From positions 124,001-188,000 of the forward strand of contig CP087214.1 of assembly GCA_020912385.1 (NCBI GenBank): 64,000 bases of DNA, written 5' to 3'. The notes below the pieces were generated by a model. The model had not been told where the DNA came from and did not search any database. It was given only the letters and a program-made list of their open reading frames with translations. Both the position numbers and the translations under genes were made by a program. Shown piece after piece: positions 22,156 to 33,436 of this stretch. Positions within the stretch are counted from its first letter, which is position 1; each line of letters begins with the position of its first letter. This DNA is from Neofusicoccum parvum (Eukaryota; Ascomycota; Dothideomycetes; Botryosphaeriales; Botryosphaeriaceae).

Positions 22156-25100
22156 ATAGCTAAGACTTTAAACCCACTAGACTTATTAAAACTGGATTAT
22201 TAGCACAGTCTCGCACTGGAATTACTAGAATCACTGGAATCACTAGAATCACTAGAATTACTAGAATCACTGGAATCACTAGAATCACTAGAATTACTGG
22301 AATTACTAGAACTACTGGAATTACTAGAAGTAACACGAAGCGAGGGATTCTTAGAATAGTTAATCTATAGTATAAGGAGGAGCAACGGGCTCAAGAATCC
22401 TAAGAAATAAAGTAGATACTACAGTAGATAATAGCTTAGATGAGCGCACTAAATAGCAAGGTAGAACAGCTAGAAAAGGGGTAATAGACGTTCTAAACTA
22501 GAACTATAATTTCTAAGTAATAACCGACCGAGCCTCTCCAAGCATAGGCTATAGCCTAGCCCTAAAAACACGCGCCTTCCTCTTAGAATAACAAGCCTAC
22601 TAAGAACCTTAGCCCCCTCGCTAAGTTCTTAGGCAATAGGGATGAACTTAAACCCTAGATCTCTCAGGCCTTAGTAAAGCTCTCCGTAGATTACAATAAC
22701 TATAACGAGGTAACTAAGTTCTTTATACTCTATAATTAACTCAGAGGCGAGGTAGCGCGTTAGCTATAGCCCTAGATATAAGCCACTACTAACACAAGTA
22801 ATATAACTACTCAGTACCTACTAGACCAACTACGCCTATTATTTAGCGACCCCTATATATAAGAAAAGGCCTAGCGCAAGCTGCATAAGCTACGCTAAAC
22901 TAATAAGCCTTTTATAGAACACTTTACCGAGTTTCGCAAACTGGTACTGGAGGTAGGAGGCACCTATTGGCCAGATAAGATCCTGAAAGCTTACTTAGAA
23001 GCAGGACTTAGTTAAGAGCTTTAGTACAGTATAATTAGCCTTAGAAGTACAAGCCAGTCCTTTAAGAACTACTACACTGAGCTAAAACACGTTAGTAATC
23101 AACTAGAGGTATTTTATATACGTAATAATAGCAAGAAAGCCCAACAGGGCTAGTAGGAAGGGTAGTAGCGTGGTTAGAATAAGGTTGGCTCGGCAGGGTC
23201 TACTAGTAGGCAGCTAGGGTCTAAGCAGCTAAAAACAACGACGCCCTAACACGATAATATAGACTAGGAACCTACTAGGCCAGCTAAGATAGCCTAAGGG
23301 CGCCGTGTTAAGTAGGTGAATAATTAAGAGATATAGAAATAAAAGAAGGAATACCGTTACCTACGCTATAGCGACTTAACGTATCTAATTACCTAATACC
23401 TCTAGCTACTACTAAGGAGACCTATACGCTTTATAAGGCCTACTTAGTAGGAGGGACACGTAGGACCGTAACTAGAAGATATAGAGGATAATAAGACCTC
23501 CTTCTAGCAGTTAGAAAACTAAAAGCTCCTATTAGAAATCGTAGGTAGGAGCTAATAGTGGAGGAAAAGTAGAAAGTATAGGATAAATAGCGTAAATAGT
23601 AACCTAAATTAGAATAGGATTCACTTCTCACTTTAGTTATAATCAATAAAGAGACTTTTAGAAAAGCTCTTACTGATACTAGTTGTAAATTCTACGCTGT
23701 AATAAGCTATAAATTCGCTAAACGCTATAACCTCCCGCGTATTAAAATCTCACCAAGGACACTAGATAGACTAATACCAACTAGGTGGAAGATTAATGAA
23801 GTTACCTAGGCTGAAGTTAATATTAGAGGCTATTATTAAAAGCGTATATTCTTCTATATCGTCTTAAAACTCTCTGGATACGATCTTATACTAGGGAGCC
23901 CCTAGATAGTGTAAGAAAAAGTAGTACTTAACTAGAGCAAATAAACTATTACCTTTAAGGATACTAGATTAACTATAAAGTAAGATACTAATCTCCCTAA
24001 GTCTTAAGGCAAGCTAATTAGAGCTACTACCTTTTACCACCTTATAAGGCTTAGAAAAAAGAAAGGATATTAGATCTTTACAGCTAGCCTCGTAGATATT
24101 AATAAGGCCTTATAGAAGAAGCCCCTTATGGATTTCTAAAGCCAGTTACCTAGCTGGGTAGACCCTAAACGGATCAGTCTATTTAATAAGAAAGAGGCGG
24201 AAAAACTCCTACTATACTAACCTAGAATTAACCATCAAATTAAACTAGAAAAGGATACTAACGGTAAGACACCTAATACCCTATAGGGACCTTTATATAA
24301 TATATCTCGTAATAAGCTTCTTGTACTAAGGAAGACTCTTAACGAGCTACTAGATAAAGGCTTTATCCGTATAAGTAACTTACTAGTAGTAGTACCTATC
24401 CTCTTTATAAAGAAACCTAGAGGAGACCTTTATTTCTACTATAACTACTAGGCTCTTAATCGGATTATAAGAAAGGACCGCTATCCCCTACTACTAATCT
24501 AGGAGATACTTAATCGAATTAGTAAGGCTAAGTAGTTTATAAAGCTTGACGTAAGTGCTGCCTTCTACTAGATACGAATTACGGAAGGAAGCAAGTGGTT
24601 AACGGTATTCTAAATACGCTTTAGGCTCTTTAAATAGCTAGTAATACTATTTAGACTGGTAAACGCGCTAAGCACCTTTTAACGGTATATTAACTAGACC
24701 CTAAAGGACTTCCTAGACGACTTTATCTTAGCTTACGTTAACGACATCCTAATCTTTATAGATGGATCACGCCGGGAGCACCGCGAGAAGGTGAATAAGA
24801 TACTAGAGAAGCTAGATACTATAGGCCTATAACTTAACCTAAAGAAATACGAATTTAAAGTCCAGTCTACTAAGTATCTTAGGTATATTATCGAGGCTGG
24901 ACAAGGCATCCGTATAGATCTAGAGAAGGTTAGAGTAATTTAAGAATAGAAAGCCCCAACGACTATAAAGGGGGTACTTAGATTCCTCAGCTTTACTAAT
25001 TTTTACCGAAGGTTTATTAAGGGGTTTTTAAACCTAGTATCTCCCCTAGTCTCCCTAATAAGAAAGAACACCGTTTTCCAATGGAGTTAAGAGGCTAATA

Positions 25101-27752
25101 CTGTATTTAAGAAACTAAAGAAGGCCTTTATTACTGTACTAGTCCTTATATAATTCAATCTAGAGCGAGAAATAATCCTCGTAATGGACTTATCTAGTTA
25201 CTGTATAGGAGGAGTGCTCTAATAATTTAATAACGATGGCTTTCTACGACTAGTAGCGTTCTTTTTAAAGAAGAATCTCCTAGTAGAATATAACTACCTA
25301 ATCTATAATAAGGAACTACTTACGGTGGTTAAGTATTTACGCTAGTGGGATACCGAACTAAAAGGACTTTATTAGTTTAAGATTTTCACTAATCATAAGA
25401 ACCTAGAATACTTTACTACAGTAAGAAGGCTTTCTAAAAGGTAGATTTAATAGTAGAGAGAGCTTAGCCGCTTCTCCTTTATTATTAAATATACTCCAGG
25501 GAAAACTAATAGATTAGTAGACGCATTAATAAGAAGGGACTAAGACTTACCTATAATAGATATAGATGAGAGACTTAAACAAAGAACGGCTTAATTACTT
25601 TAGTTAATACCCTACGGATTAGTCCTTAACACTAGATCACTAGAGGACCCTAAAGAACAAGAATAGAGTAATAAAAAGTTACTTCTATCTAAAGAAGCTA
25701 TAGCAGTTAAACCTTAATAAGTATAACTAGAATAATAGGCACGAGAACCTCCTTCCCTAGAGGATTAATAGTAAGAGGTACTCCAGTAGGACTAGATATT
25801 AAGGCAACTCCGAGAAACAGTATAGTAAGGAGAAAGAATATTTCCCCTAGAGTTTACTATAAAGTTTAAGGTCTTAATCACTAAGTACTTACTAGATAAC
25901 TAAGGGAGCCTCCTCTTCAGGGATAGAAAATAGGTACTAGATTCTAAGCTACTACGAACGAGAATTATTTAAGAGATACATAACTCCCCTCTCTTAATAC
26001 ATCCTAGACGTATCTAAACAGTCTCTCTCGTGGCAAGGCATTTCTTCTAGCTAGGATTTATCAATAATATCCGGAGGTTCTACCGGAACTGTAATATCTA
26101 TAGAAGGACCAAGGTCTAGAGGGATAGGAAGTAAGAGCTACTTAAGCCGTTACTAGTACTAAGCCGTTAATAGAGAGAGATCTCTATTGACTTTACTAGG
26201 CTACTACTATCTAGTAACGGTTGTGAAATACTTATAGTAATAACCGACCGCCTAGGGAAAGGAGTAATCCTTGAGGCCTACCTAAATACTAAAATAGAAA
26301 CCATTATAAGGCTGTTTATTAGATGCTTCTACTGGAATTATAGTGTCCCAGTAGCAATCGTATCTAATAGGGGAACGTAATTTATAAGCCTTCTTTAGTA
26401 ACATATTTATCAACTACTTAAGATTAAGAGACGTATCTTAACGGCCTACTACCCCTAAACGGATGGATTAACGGAAAGAATAAACACTAAAGTAGTAAGA
26501 AAACTCGTATTATTTATAGATTACTACTAGTAAGACTAGGCGGACTGGTTACCGGTTATTCAGCTAGCCCTTAATGGAAGAACATTAATAACGACTTAGG
26601 TAAGCCCTTTCTTTCTCTCCTATAGGTTCCACCTCGAGCCACTAGAACTGCTTAAGGATATTCAATCTAATAACCCCTATAGAGACTCCCCAGTAGCAAG
26701 AGCGGAGGTAATTATAGCTAAGATTAAAGAAGTTACGGACTAGGCGTAGATATCTATAGTAGAGGCTTAATAGGAACAAGAGAGGCAAGCTAACCGGTAG
26801 AGAAATCCTTTACCTACATATAAAGTAGGTGATAAGGTCTAGCTATACCTACGGAACCTAAAGACGGATAGGCTAAGCAAGAAACTCGATGATAAGGCAG
26901 TAAAATTCACTATTATTAAGATAGTTAGATCTTATAACTATAAACTAGATATCCCTAGAGTAGTATATAATGTCTTCTACGTAGACCTCCTCCGGCCGGC
27001 AGGAATAGACCCACTACTAAGCTAAGTATAGGACGACTATCAACCCCTACTAGTCTAAGTAGACGGCCAGGACGAATGGGTAGTAGAGGTAATCCTAGGC
27101 GAGAGAATAGTAAAAAGACTAAGTTAATAAAGACGCTAGCTATAGTATTAAGTTAAATAGGAAGGATATACTCAGCTAATATAGGAACCCGTATTAGTAC
27201 TAAAGAATACAGCAGTGCTAGACTCCTACCTAGAATAAAGGAACTAGTAACGAACCCTATAGAAACTCTAGCACCAAGATTAGACTAATAGGCAACTGAA
27301 CGAGAACTAGTAGTAAGTAAAAAGACAAGCAGTTTAGCCCAGCCGAAGCTAAGCCTAATCTAGGTAATATTAATCCTTCCTATTAACCAGTAGTAAACTA
27401 CGAGACGACAGTACTAGGTCACCTAGTTAGGCATTATAGACTACTAGACGGAATCTACCAGTATTAGAGAACCCTCTTCCTATTAACAGACAGGCCCTTA
27501 ATTCAATAGCTAGTTAACAAGCCTATAATAGCCTATTAACTAAGAGATGTCACCACCTTAACATAATATACCACCGTCGCATACTACCAGTCAGCCAAGT
27601 TTCCAACTACGCTATATAGCGGTTTAATATCAAAGTCCTTTACTTTTTCACCTTGTATACCCCTCTATAATAGAAGAAGATCTACCCCCACTAAGAATTA
27701 AACCCGACATTGTCTAAAAACGGAAAGAGGGGAAGGGGAGGAGGAGGAGTAA

Positions 27753-27933
27753 TATTAGAGTCTAAAGCCTTAGGAGAAGCCTTAGAAGATTATTAGTAGT
27801 TACGTAATACTAAGCCCTCTTTATATTTAAGTTTTCTTCTTTATTCTTCTTCTTCTTCTTCTCTTTAAGTCTTAGCTTAACGTACATAGCGCAATAAACC
27901 TTTCAATAATCATCCTAAGGTTAAGCCCTAACA
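27753..27933 (+). repeat. 3' LTR of copy C
   Basis: 181 bp, preceded by a purine-rich run (GGAAAGAGGGGAAGG and onward, 27722-27749) in the polypurine-tract position. Ends ...CCCTAACA next to GGATC. Confidence 0.85.
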
Positions 27934-29901
27934 GGATCTTCTAGGTAACTAAGATGTATAGCCTACTCCCTAACCTATAAATAGGTGTAAGAAGAAATAG
28001 ATCTACTATAGTAGTACTTAACCTCCTAACGGAATAAATCCATACAGTCTAGGTATAGGACTAAGGACTGGTGGCTTCAGTACTTAGCCTGGACATAATA
28101 GGGGTATACGACCGGGTCTCCCACAAGAGGCTCCTCCATAATATTAGAATAGCAAGGCTACTAGTCTAGATAGAGAGATTCACCCGCTCCTTTCTATAGA
28201 ACCGCACTATACAACTATCCTTTAGAGACTTTACTAGCCCGCTAATTAAAACCTTAAATAGTATCCTATAGGGATCCTTATTATCTCTAATTCTCTACCT
28301 CTTCTTCGCCTCTAACCTTCTTACTAAGCTACGTAGGGGCAGCACATTCCCCCTAGGATTCGTTAATAATACTAACATCCTTACATTTAGCAGATCTACA
28401 GAGTAAAACTATAGAACGCTAGAAGAAGCGAATAAAACATACATATAATAGGCGGTAACCTATAGATCAACATTTACACCCGATAAGTACCACCTTACTC
28501 ACTTTACAAGAAGGCTAAAGAAATTCAATATAAATGCAAAAATTCGCATCCTAGGATTTAGAGGAAAGCCAGAGCCAACAGTAAAGATCCTAGGAATTTA
28601 CGTAGATAGCAAACTACGATAGGGACCCTATATAAAGGAAACTACTATAAAGGCTACTAAATAGTATACCTCTCTATCCAGGCTTACAGCATCCACCTAG
28701 AGGGCCTCTTTCGCGAAAGCTCGACATATCTATATAGTAGTAGTTAGGCCAGTCCTCACCTACGGCTATAGGGTGTGGCATATCCTAGAGGGAACCCTAG
28801 GATGGCGTAAAACGGCAAGTAAACCACTAGAAAAGATCTAGAATACGTGCCTCTATAACATCTCTAGAGCGTATAAATCCACCAACACTAAAGTCCTAGA
28901 ATATAAAATAGGAATCCCCCCTCTCCTACTACATCTAGATAAACTTGCCCTCACCTAGGCACTCCGCGCCAAGGAGAATCTGGTAGCTAAAGTAATAGAG
29001 AGGACATACTAGAACATTAAGAACATAGCTAAAGCGGTACTAAAGGCTAAGGGCGCAGCTAGCCCAGCTAGGAGAGTACGACTCCGTAAGAGAATTAACT
29101 CCCTTATAGAAAGTAACAAACCTAATACTAAGAAGCTCCCTAAGAAAGCTAGAATCCACATAGTGTTTAAGGAAATATAGAGGGAGTAATAGACCACGCA
29201 TATTAATCAAGAAAGAAGAAACAAGCCAGTAGCCCTAAATATAGATTAAACCCTAAGGCTTAGAGACCTACATAAGGAGCTATCTAAACCACTTAGTATA
29301 ATCGCCATCCTACTACGTATAGAGAATATTAGACTAGAGGACTTTCTCTTCAGACGCAAGGTACCGGGACACCCTAGCCCAGCCTACCCGTATAGGTAGT
29401 AGAGGTAGACCCTAAAGCATATCCTTCTCTTCTACTACCACTTCCAGCAGGGCAGGGCATAGATACTATAAGAGGTAGAAACTACAGACTACCACTCCCT
29501 CCTCTCTATAAAGAAGAGGATTAAGGCAGTAACAGTATAGTTCCTACGCATAGGGCTTCTAAACCAGTTCAGCCTAGCTAGGGAAATACTCCAGAAGGAC
29601 CACTAGGAGGATCACCAGGAAGACCATTAGGAGGACCACTAGAAGGACTACTAGAAGGACTAGGACAAAGACTAAAAGAGCACACTAGCAATTAAATAAA
29701 GAGCTACCACAGTAGCTACTACTAGTAAACAGGAAAAACGGAATAAGGAGAGGAAGACATACCTAAGTAGAAAGAAGGGATTTTTACCTAGTAAACAAGG
29801 TTTTCCCCCTTATGTAAAATAATTGCAGATAGCCAGCCCCGCATGGACCCGTAAGGGAGCTATATCGGGAAGAAATGAATTTATCTATCTGTCTATATAT
29901 C
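27934..29901 (+). mobile_element. Tad1-like LINE, segment 3 (RT core, C-terminus, 3' end)
   Basis: The frame shows the non-LTR RT blocks in order: SLDIIGVYDRVSHKRLL (motif A region, about 28090), SILQGSLLSLILYLFF (motif B, about 28260-28320) and GFVNNTNI at 28356-28373, where the catalytic FADD-type Asp-Asp has become Asn-Asn. A LINE-type C-terminal region follows, with a decayed 12-bp repeat (GGACCACTAGAA-like, 29590-29660) and a 3' end with TCTATCTGTCTATATATC. The 3' boundary is taken where the 24-bp repeats begin. Confidence 0.75.
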
Positions 29902-30021
29902 TTAGGGTGCATTCACACCTTTTGGTTAGGGTGCATTCACACCTTTTAGTTAGGGTGCATTCACACCTTTAGGTTAGGGTGCATTCACACCTTTAGGTTA
30001 GGGTGCATTCGCACCTTTAGG
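29902..30021. repeat. Five tandem 24-bp repeats starting TTAGGG
   Basis: Five head-to-tail units of 24 bp (starts 29902, 29926, 29950, 29974, 29998), each beginning TTAGGGTGCATTCACACC followed by TTTTGG, TTTTAG or TTTAGG, plus a partial sixth unit TTAGG. One unit has an A-to-G change (TTCGC). They sit immediately after the LINE 3' end and about 250 bp before the next gene. Each unit contains the near-palindrome GGTGCATTCACACC. Confidence 0.9.
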
Positions 30022-30270
30022 TTAGGATTCCAACGGTTCATTGCCCAGCTCGGACTTACGGCAGCACGAAGCAATGGCTGAATGGAAGTGTTCAGATTCC
30101 AGCTCGGATGCACGTGCTTCGGCCCGTTGAGTTTGCTTTCCCACTATTCCTGGCTAGGCTTAGTTTATCTACTGAGAAAACCGTGTCTTATCACCTCACC
30201 CGCTGGCCCGTATCTATATTAACCTCTTCTCATCATCAAAATCGCATTTCTGGTCAAAACGCCAACAACC

Positions 30271-32808
30271 ATGCTTCCTAGTGTCATTGTCAGTAGCTAC
30301 CAGCAATACAAGGAAGATACCGATGTCATTGCGTCATGGCTGGCATCCACCGCAAGGCGCTGTGGCTATTCGGTGGATCTACTTCAGCCTTCACCTACCA
30401 AACCTCAGTCGACTTCAAAATCCCGCAGACAAAAAGCAAAAGCGCGCAAGCAAGCGAAGGAGGAGGGGGAACAGGCTACCGAAGACACTGCCTCGTCATA
30501 CGTGATCGCCATCAAAGACTTCGTGGCCTTGGCTGAATTCATTGCCGGTTCTACAAAGCCTCGTGTCAAGGTGCCCCAGTCGATTGCGGATGTGCTCAGC
30601 CGGGCCATCAACATTCGGAAGAAGCATGCACAGACTCTGGCCTCTCAGCAGGGCCGAACCCAGGACGACGAAGACTCGGACAAGCGCCATTCGTACTTTG
30701 TCGGCATTCTCGAGCACGTCAAGGCCGTCTTGCAACCGTACATTTCCCTCGAAAACACTGGAGACAAGCATGAAGAAGTCGGGAATGTGGACAACGTTTT
30801 CGCCCATCTCACCGTTTCAGAGCCTTCGGAAGCATTCATCAACGCTCCTGATGTTGCTCGGCCAAGCCAACCCGAGGCAGACTACCAATTCGAGCAGGCG
30901 GATGATCTGGACGAAGCCTGCACGGTATTCACTTTGCTTCTCGACGATTTTGCCCGCCTGCGGACCACCATTGCAAAGACATGGATTGCATACAAGATCG
31001 GCATGTGTGACATCGTAGCCGCCGCCATCACCACCAACACAGCTCTTGAGTTTGCTCGCTGCCTCGAAGAAGACGCTGCAGGATTGTTTGAAAAGCACGG
31101 CGGCATTGAGCACATGCTCCACGTCTGGTACATGGCCACCTGCCAGGAGCAGAATAAAGATCCAAACTACCGCGCTCAACCTGGCGACGCTCTGAACTTC
31201 GAAGTCTACGACGCCGTCACGCCCTTCATGTGGCCTACCTACCAGCTCCTCCACGCCTTCGTCAAGCTCGTCAGCCCCACCAATATCCCCATCTACAAAG
31301 AGGGCTTCTACGGCACGTACGACCCGTCCAGCGACCGCCGCAAGAAGACCGCCAAGCAAAAACACCAAGAAGACACCATCATCCTGATGTCGCTCCTCCC
31401 CGAATTCGCGCTCCTCTGCCGCATGCGCGACACGCTCCCCATCGAAGACGAGCTCGTCCGCGGCCTTCACGCCGCCTTCACCACGCATCGCCTCACCCTC
31501 AGCACCGTCCTCGCCACGCAATCCCTCCTCGACACCCACCGACACCTCCGCGCCCACACCCCCCGCGGTCTCACCGACATGGAAAAAACCGCTGCCCACA
31601 TCTTCGGCTCTATCTCCCAGCACCGCGCCTTCCACGCCACCCTGACCATCGCCACCTGGCCCCCCTCTAATGACGCCGTCCTCGACCAGCTTGACCACCG
31701 CATCCAAACCTGGGCCAAGGACGACCCCATTCGGGATGCCTCGCTCCGCCACCACCGCCCCCCGCCGCCGACCCCCCACCATCTCCTCTCGCAACACCCG
31801 CTGCTGTGCGGCCTGCTTGCGTACGCCTTCAAGAGCGCCTGGCAAGACGCGAGCCTCGCGCTGGCGAACGCGTGGGGTGCGGTGGCGTGCTGCGCGCACT
31901 TGTACAGCGCCGTGCGCGCCGCCGGGCTGCTGCGGGGACGGCAGTGGACGGACATGGAGATGCTGCGCATGGTCGTCGAGGCCGAGGGCGTGCTGGGGCC
32001 TGCACCGCCGGGGGCGCAGGCGGAGGTCTTTCTGCAGCGGTTCTTGCTGGGTATGGGGTGGTCGGCGGCGAACTTTGCGGCGGGGGGGCGGAGGGGGAAG
32101 GGGAGGCTGCAGGTTGCGAAGGGTGGGCCCAGGGGGCTGAGGGCGAGGGCGGAGGTGACGCAGGCGTTGAGGGGAAGGTTTGCGGGTGGTGCGGGTAGTG
32201 GTAGGAGGGCGGCGGGTGGCGGCTTTACGCATGAGGAGCTGCGGACGCTGCTTGGCAGGTTGAATGTATGGGAGGAGGATGAAGACTTGTCCGACCACGA
32301 GGAGGTGGTGGAGGAGGGTGGAGGGGAGGTGCCGCAGTTTGGGCTGACGAAGAGTGCGACGCCGCGGGACAAGAAGGCGGTGCGGAAGCATCAGCGCGCC
32401 GTTGGCAGGCTGCCGATGGAAGAGCTGCTGGAGAAGCTGCGGAATGCGCTGCAGGGCGAGGTGTTCGAGCTGTCGTTTGACTATGCGCTGATGCACCGCT
32501 TCTGCTGGAGGCTTCTGAGGGCGGTGAAGGACGCGTGCGCTGAGGACCTGAGGCGGATGTACGGGCCTGACTACATTGAGAAGGAGAGCGAGCTGCCCTT
32601 TGTCGTGGGATACATCCTCCATGCTTCGGTGGCGCGCGACCAGGCTGCAAAATATCCGGTATTCGAGTCGAGGCGTACCAGAAGCACGCAGTCGCGGCTG
32701 CTGGTAAAGGCAGCGCGTGGGATGCAAGGAATGATTGATTCTGGCGCCGGAGCAATGGTTGCCAAAGTCTTGGACGAGCAGTACAATATTGTGTTTGAGT
32801 TTGAGTAA
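30271..32808 (+). CDS. DUF6604-family protein
   Basis: Intronless, 845 residues. The N-terminus (MLPSVIVSSYQQYKEDTDVI, then SWLASTARRCGY) matches the opening of the DUF6604 domain (from memory, PF20253), which fills roughly residues 10-260. A Lys/Arg/Gln-rich insert lies at about residues 45-70. The rest is helical with a low-complexity Gly/Arg-rich part near residues 610-650 and an acidic stretch (EEDEDLSDHEE) near 670. No signal peptide or membrane helix. The function of the family is unknown; members are multicopy in Pezizomycotina. It is the first intact gene right of the transposon block and shows no RIP damage. The long minus-strand ORF opposite is a shadow caused by high third-position GC. 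Confidence 0.85.
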   Translation: MLPSVIVSSYQQYKEDTDVIASWLASTARRCGYSVDLLQPSPTKPQSTSKSRRQKAKARKQAKEEGEQATEDTASSYVIAIKDFVALAEFIAGSTKPRVKVPQSIADVLSRAINIRKKHAQTLASQQGRTQDDEDSDKRHSYFVGILEHVKAVLQPYISLENTGDKHEEVGNVDNVFAHLTVSEPSEAFINAPDVARPSQPEADYQFEQADDLDEACTVFTLLLDDFARLRTTIAKTWIAYKIGMCDIVAAAITTNTALEFARCLEEDAAGLFEKHGGIEHMLHVWYMATCQEQNKDPNYRAQPGDALNFEVYDAVTPFMWPTYQLLHAFVKLVSPTNIPIYKEGFYGTYDPSSDRRKKTAKQKHQEDTIILMSLLPEFALLCRMRDTLPIEDELVRGLHAAFTTHRLTLSTVLATQSLLDTHRHLRAHTPRGLTDMEKTAAHIFGSISQHRAFHATLTIATWPPSNDAVLDQLDHRIQTWAKDDPIRDASLRHHRPPPPTPHHLLSQHPLLCGLLAYAFKSAWQDASLALANAWGAVACCAHLYSAVRAAGLLRGRQWTDMEMLRMVVEAEGVLGPAPPGAQAEVFLQRFLLGMGWSAANFAAGGRRGKGRLQVAKGGPRGLRARAEVTQALRGRFAGGAGSGRRAAGGGFTHEELRTLLGRLNVWEEDEDLSDHEEVVEEGGGEVPQFGLTKSATPRDKKAVRKHQRAVGRLPMEELLEKLRNALQGEVFELSFDYALMHRFCWRLLRAVKDACAEDLRRMYGPDYIEKESELPFVVGYILHASVARDQAAKYPVFESRRTRSTQSRLLVKAARGMQGMIDSGAGAMVAKVLDEQYNIVFEFE

Positions 32809-33436
32809 CATGCTTAAACCCACCGCGCAGGAGTCTTGTTTCCGGTATAGTCATACAACCTACTTCGATGATTCTGCTCGGATTAGTCTTTAAAGTCGAG
32901 CCTAGTTCCGGCAAGATTCTCCCCTTCGGTCCTTTACCTATTATCCATTACTCATTGTCATGCAACGACAATTTTTACTGGGGTCATAATAGGATATTGG
33001 ACTTCCGCTTTCGTTATCCTGTCCCACTTGGTTTCCAGGCGGTCACCGATGATGCATATAGAACCTGGCCACCATTCCTTCGCTTACGCCGCGTTTTTCA
33101 ACCGAGGTTACTTGAATCCCACTGTTTCAGTGTGGAGTTGGACACGGACATGAAACAATGGGCTGGGGTGCTTTATCTTAGTACAAAGTTATCCGAAAAA
33201 TACGAGTTCTATAACGTTATGTGGATTAAACAAGAGCACATGTATGTTTCCTGAGAGGCAATCAGACGGGTTGAGAAATCAGCCTAGGATCACCAGGATC
33301 TTAAACACATTGATGTGGAACTGCGTTGATTTATTTCATACTTCTTTGGTTATTTCTTTGTTTATCTTTTTGTTTAGTATAACGAAATTACAATAGTATA
33401 ATGACAACTTATAGATAGTTAAATATATACTATAAA
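32809..33436. other. Convergent 3' region, no gene seen
   Basis: Lies between two genes that end towards each other. It becomes AT-rich after 33300 and must hold both 3' UTRs. A 128-codon ORF at 32868-33254 shows no recognisable features. Confidence 0.5.

Larger units (their letters stand above)
21975..27933 (+). mobile_element. Ty3/Gypsy chromovirus copy C, inverted relative to A and B (RIP-decayed)
   Basis: A 5959-bp copy in + orientation with 181-bp LTRs at both ends and a perfect target duplication GGATC (21970-21974 and 27934-27938) inside the LINE's RT region. Gag, protease, RT, integrase and chromodomain can be followed colinearly with copy B but every frame is broken. The same RIP-type changes as in copy A occur, often at identical sites. 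Confidence 0.9.

Noticed and set aside
29009..29197. Small hydrophobic minus-strand ORF inside the LINE
   Set aside because: A chance open frame opposite RIP-mutated LINE coding sequence.
29902..30021. CRISPR-like or telomeric repeat array
   Set aside because: The 24-bp units are directly adjacent without spacers, and the host is a eukaryote. TTAGGG occurs once per 24 bp, so it is not a telomere tract.
30817..32823. 668-codon ORF on the minus strand, opposite the DUF6604 gene
   Set aside because: A shadow of the real gene caused by high third-position GC. Its sequence is Arg/Pro/Leu low-complexity with no family features.
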